A stretch of 64,000 bases of DNA from Vampirovibrio sp041737375 (GTDB lineage: Bacteria; Cyanobacteriota; Vampirovibrionia; Vampirovibrionales; Vampirovibrionaceae). The position numbers and the translations under genes were made by a program. A model generated the notes under the pieces. It saw only the letters and a program-made list of their open reading frames with translations, was not told the origin of the DNA and did no database searches. Location of the stretch: NCBI RefSeq assembly GCF_041737375.1, contig NZ_JBGSRV010000004.1:1-64000 (forward strand). The letters are read 5' to 3'. Positions 61,015 through 64,000 of this stretch are shown in pieces (the stretch's first letter is position 1; each line of letters starts with the position of its first letter).

Positions 61015-61394
61015 TGCGCCAACAAAACAAAACGGTTGAATGGCCTCGTTTTTGCGCTCAATGGCAAACTCACTTTCATGGGAAAGTGCCTATACATCAG
61101 CCCGATTTAACATGCATGCAGTTATAACGCCTTTGGCCTCTAAAATAAACCCCCAGTCAGAGCAATTAGCAGAGCTTCCTACTACCCGTTCAGGTAATAA
61201 ACATCTAGTCAATGGTATTTGAATGAGAAGTTTGTCACAGTCTACTCACTAAAACCACATTAATCGATAGCGCTATTTTGGATTAGGCAATGGTGTTATT
61301 GATTTCAGCGAAAGTGAGTTCAGTTTTTCTATTGCATAGGGATATTGGGCAGTTATTATTGAAACATTAGAAATTAATAAAGGAGAGACGCATC
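61015..61394. other. Divergent promoter region of the TPS pair
   Basis: 380 bp between the TpsB and exoprotein genes; no ORF. Contains the promoter at 61332-61359 and AT-rich sequence. Confidence 0.6.
61332..61359 (+). promoter_or_regulatory. Sigma-70-like promoter of the exoprotein gene
   Basis: TTGCAT, 16 bp, TATTAT, about 35 bp before the ATG. A strong AAGGAGAG ribosome site follows at 61379. Confidence 0.5.
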
Positions 61395-64000
61395 ATGAAT
61401 GCAGTTGGTAAAAACACGCATACTTCAAAATGGATTCCGTGGACACTTATTTTTGGCATCACCGCCAGCACGGTACCAGTTGCCTATGCCGCCCCCGGCG
61501 AGGTGAACTCCATTAACAACGGGCAAAATATACAGGCTGGTACTTACTTCAACACAGCAGGATCACGCACCACTTTCCAAAATCAGGGTGGTAGCCTGCA
61601 TTTAAGATCCGGCGATCTGGTCCGTGGATTGGAAAGCAATATTAGTGGCACCCCCAACGGCAACGGAGGAGCCTTGTACTTCAAAGCCAATGTGGTGCGG
61701 CTAGATGGCACCATTGACGCCAGTGCGGTTAGAAACGGATCGCTTTACACCGGCAATGGCGGAAAAGTGGTAGTGGATTCCAACTACCTGTTTCAAAATG
61801 GCAATATTTTTGCCAACGGGGCCAACGGCGGGCTGGTGCAATTCAACGTGGGGGCCATGACTTTGGGATCTAACGCCCGCATTACCGCCCAGGGCTTTGG
61901 GGGCAATGGCGGGGCCGTTGTAGCCAACAGCGCCGGGGTGGTTGATTTACAGGCAGGCTCTATCATTGACACTTCTGGTAAAGTGGCTGGCACCTTTGAT
62001 ACCAATGTGATTAACATTGAAGGAGGCGCCTTTAACAATCAGGGCATTTTAAGGGCCAACGGTCTTTCCGGCACCGATCTGAAACCCAATAACGGAGATG
62101 CGGCCGTGATGTTGGCCAATCCACAACTGGCCAACAACCCGGTACCGCCTCCCATTAGCCTGGGTACTGGAACCAACGATACCAGCATGCCCAACATTCT
62201 GTTTGGACCACCCGGTAGCGCCGACTTTCGGGGCGGTACGGTTCGACTGGTGGCAACCGGGCAAAGCCTATCGGTGGCCAATGACATTAACAACAGCGCC
62301 GTATTTTCCACCGCTGAAAAAAGCAACCTCAACAACCGGAACGGGCAAGTCATTAGCTTCAATCAAGGCGATGTTTTCCAGCGAGGCTTAGTGGAAACCA
62401 ATGGCGGGGTTGGTAAAAATGGCGGTACCGTCATCATTGCGGCGGCCCGCAATGTGATCAACGGCACCACCATTCAAGCCAATGGGGCCAACTCTGTGGA
62501 TGGCGTATTCAACACCAATGGCAATGGAGGTAACGGCGGTAACGGGGGCGCTATTATCCTGACAGCAATGAACAGCGTGAACAATACCGGCAGCTTGCAA
62601 GCCAATGGCGGTAACGGGGCCATTGCGGCAACCGTAAACACCGTGACCGGCAACAATAACAATGCCAACGCCACCGTCAACGGGGTGGGCGGTGCCGGTG
62701 GAACCGGAGGACTCATTGCGTTCAATAGCAATACCAGTAACCACACCGGAAATTTACAGGCCAATGGTGGCATTGGTGGTGGGGGAGGCCACGCCAATAC
62801 GTTTGACACTGAAAGCGCAGCCGGTGGAAACCCGACCGCAATCGCACTTTCCAATGGCGGCGTAGGCGGACAAGGTGGACGAGGCGGTCTGGTTGTATTT
62901 AGTGGAAACGCCAACCCAACCGGCAGCGGCATTAAAACCGTAAACGGCGGACAAGGCGGACGAGGCGGTAACGCCTGGGCCGACAGCCGAGCAACCAGCA
63001 GCACCGGCAACCCGGTGGCAGATGCCACAGCGAACGCTGGAGCAGGGGGCACTGGCGGCGCGGCGGGCTCCATTATTGCCGTCATCCCAGGCAGCCTCAC
63101 TAATTTTTCAACCCGATCGGGCGGAACCGGAAATAGCGGCCTCGCCTCGTTCCGGGAGGTGAGCGTTCTGAACGGGGTCAGTACCACTCAGACCGGTTCC
63201 ACGCCGATGGTGTCAGGCAGTGTCACTAGCGGCAATAACAACACCGTGCTGGCCACCCGCAGAAATGAATATCTGAGCCACGCGGAAAACGGTGTGCTAC
63301 TGACACAGGCTGGTGGGGCGGGTAATCTCATCAACACCCTCAGCGGGCGTCTCAACGACAGCTTGATTCGAACGGTATTAAACCCCAATGGTTCCAGCGG
63401 GGCCAATGGCGCCGCACTGGCCAACGCCCAAGCCAGCGGTAACTTTGTAGTGTCCAGTGGGGTCAGTGGGCTGGGTCTGAACAACAATCTGGTCAACTCC
63501 AACCTGAACCCACTTTTCTTCAGGCTAAACACGCTCACGTTATTGAATAACGGCAACATTGACAACAATATGTTATGGACGCCCGGTGTTCATTTGGTAG
63601 GAGAAGGATTTCACGATTTCTTATTCTCTCTGGGCGGAGGGCATATTTCATGGCTGGCAAACGGTAATATCACCAACAACCAAATCACCATGACCCGTGG
63701 CCTTTGGGGCGGAGGCAGCATTCACCTGGCTGCCACCCAGGACATCATCAACAATAACGGCTTCATTACCATTGGCCCAAACAAGGCGTTACTCTCCGCC
63801 TTTCAAAGCAACGGCCCCACCTATGAATTTTCCCACTCGGGAAGCTCTATCTTCAAGGCAGGCCGGGACATAGTGAATGCTACCAACGGAAAAATTCAAA
63901 GCAATGACATCTTTTTTGACATTCACCCACCTCTGCGGCAAAATCCGCCCATTGAGTGGCCTAAATTCCTGAATGGCGCACAAATCGGGGCAAAAATATA
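61395..64000 (+). CDS. Large Gly/Asn-rich exoprotein, TPS-cargo candidate (partial, 3' end missing)
   Basis: Open frame of at least 868 codons that runs off the window end without a stop. A signal peptide (WIPWTLIFGITASTVPVAYA, about 13-32) is followed by a region like the haemagglutination-activity/TPS domain in layout (about 33-220: GQNIQAGTYFNTAGSRTTFQ, then repeated short beta rungs with GGNGGAVVANSAGVVDLQAG). From about 330 to 570 come repeats of the form LQANGGNGG, VGGAGGTGG and GGQGGRGG, giving a PGRS-like glycine-rich beta-helix. Later rungs are Asn-rich (NGNITNNQITM). Clear NPxGI hallmarks of classic TPS cargo were not seen. The divergent TpsB gene next door makes surface secretion by that pore likely. 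Confidence 0.78.
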   Translation, partial: MNAVGKNTHTSKWIPWTLIFGITASTVPVAYAAPGEVNSINNGQNIQAGTYFNTAGSRTTFQNQGGSLHLRSGDLVRGLESNISGTPNGNGGALYFKANVVRLDGTIDASAVRNGSLYTGNGGKVVVDSNYLFQNGNIFANGANGGLVQFNVGAMTLGSNARITAQGFGGNGGAVVANSAGVVDLQAGSIIDTSGKVAGTFDTNVINIEGGAFNNQGILRANGLSGTDLKPNNGDAAVMLANPQLANNPVPPPISLGTGTNDTSMPNILFGPPGSADFRGGTVRLVATGQSLSVANDINNSAVFSTAEKSNLNNRNGQVISFNQGDVFQRGLVETNGGVGKNGGTVIIAAARNVINGTTIQANGANSVDGVFNTNGNGGNGGNGGAIILTAMNSVNNTGSLQANGGNGAIAATVNTVTGNNNNANATVNGVGGAGGTGGLIAFNSNTSNHTGNLQANGGIGGGGGHANTFDTESAAGGNPTAIALSNGGVGGQGGRGGLVVFSGNANPTGSGIKTVNGGQGGRGGNAWADSRATSSTGNPVADATANAGAGGTGGAAGSIIAVIPGSLTNFSTRSGGTGNSGLASFREVSVLNGVSTTQTGSTPMVSGSVTSGNNNTVLATRRNEYLSHAENGVLLTQAGGAGNLINTLSGRLNDSLIRTVLNPNGSSGANGAALANAQASGNFVVSSGVSGLGLNNNLVNSNLNPLFFRLNTLTLLNNGNIDNNMLWTPGVHLVGEGFHDFLFSLGGGHISWLANGNITNNQITMTRGLWGGGSIHLAATQDIINNNGFITIGPNKALLSAFQSNGPTYEFSHSGSSIFKAGRDIVNATNGKIQSNDIFFDIHPPLRQNPPIEWPKFLNGAQIGAKI

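Noticed and set aside
61793..63568. Long minus-strand frames opposite the exoprotein gene
   Set aside because: They are complements of Gly/Asn/Thr-rich repeats, giving Pro/Ala/Leu-rich artefacts; the plus frame has a signal peptide, promoter and ribosome site.

Overview
The window looks like chromosome from a motile, Gram-negative bacterium with moderate GC. RND and EmrAB pumps, a TolC-type channel and a two-partner secretion (TpsB) barrel all require an outer membrane. A processive MGDG-synthase-like glycosyltransferase, an Mrp protein without the usual Cys-x-x-Cys, a REC-first hybrid kinase and many lineage-specific small or membrane proteins would fit a non-photosynthetic cyanobacterial relative (Vampirovibrionia/Melainabacteria). 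That placement is inference, not shown by a marker gene. No rRNA, tRNA, transposase, phage gene or CRISPR array was seen.

Layout. 1-10.5 kb is a flagellin island of seven short flagellins (275-285 aa), all on the minus strand, interrupted by one unknown membrane protein. Five sigma-28-like promoters with identical geometry precede the transcription units, each about 190-220 bp before the start codon. Three flagellins (4102-6914) appear to form one operon and share a conserved leader hairpin. 10.7-15.7 kb holds a membrane protein, an exported protein with repeated LExxVFG motifs, BioF and a type IV pilin-like protein. 15.8-24.4 kb is housekeeping: NifU-C and A-type Fe-S proteins, an SDR reductase, a glycolipid glycosyltransferase, a tandem GNAT, SmpB, a radical SAM/SPASM-like protein and guanylate kinase. 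24.4-37.3 kb holds a hybrid kinase, an EF-hand-like protein, a [4Fe-4S] ferredoxin missed by simple length cut-offs, Mrp, a rhodanese, MgtE, a CDF exporter, CsbD, a glycogen debranching enzyme with a GT4 glycosyltransferase, and a NapH/CcoG-like ferredoxin. 37.6-48 kb is a multidrug-export island: an RND pump with adaptor and TetR, and an EmrAB pair with TetR and a TolC-type channel. Each unit has a candidate palindromic operator upstream. 48.3-55.6 kb is dominated by unknown proteins, including two small proteins ending or centred on a Ser-Cys-Cys-Gly motif, a DUF2145-like protein, and a beta-helix/FN3 exoprotein. 55.8-64 kb carries a small membrane protein, pyruvate phosphate dikinase, and a divergent TpsB/exoprotein pair; the exoprotein runs off the window end.

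Most interesting to follow up: (1) a near-consensus sigma-28 promoter at 32164 that faces no ORF but reads into two strong hairpins, a candidate flagellar-class small RNA; (2) the SCCG small-protein cassette at 48.35-49.82 kb, with a 12-nt full-length Shine-Dalgarno; (3) the conserved hairpin leaders and long untranslated regions of the flagellin genes; (4) the glycine/asparagine-rich TPS-like passenger. All functional statements come from reading motifs by eye; no database search was run.
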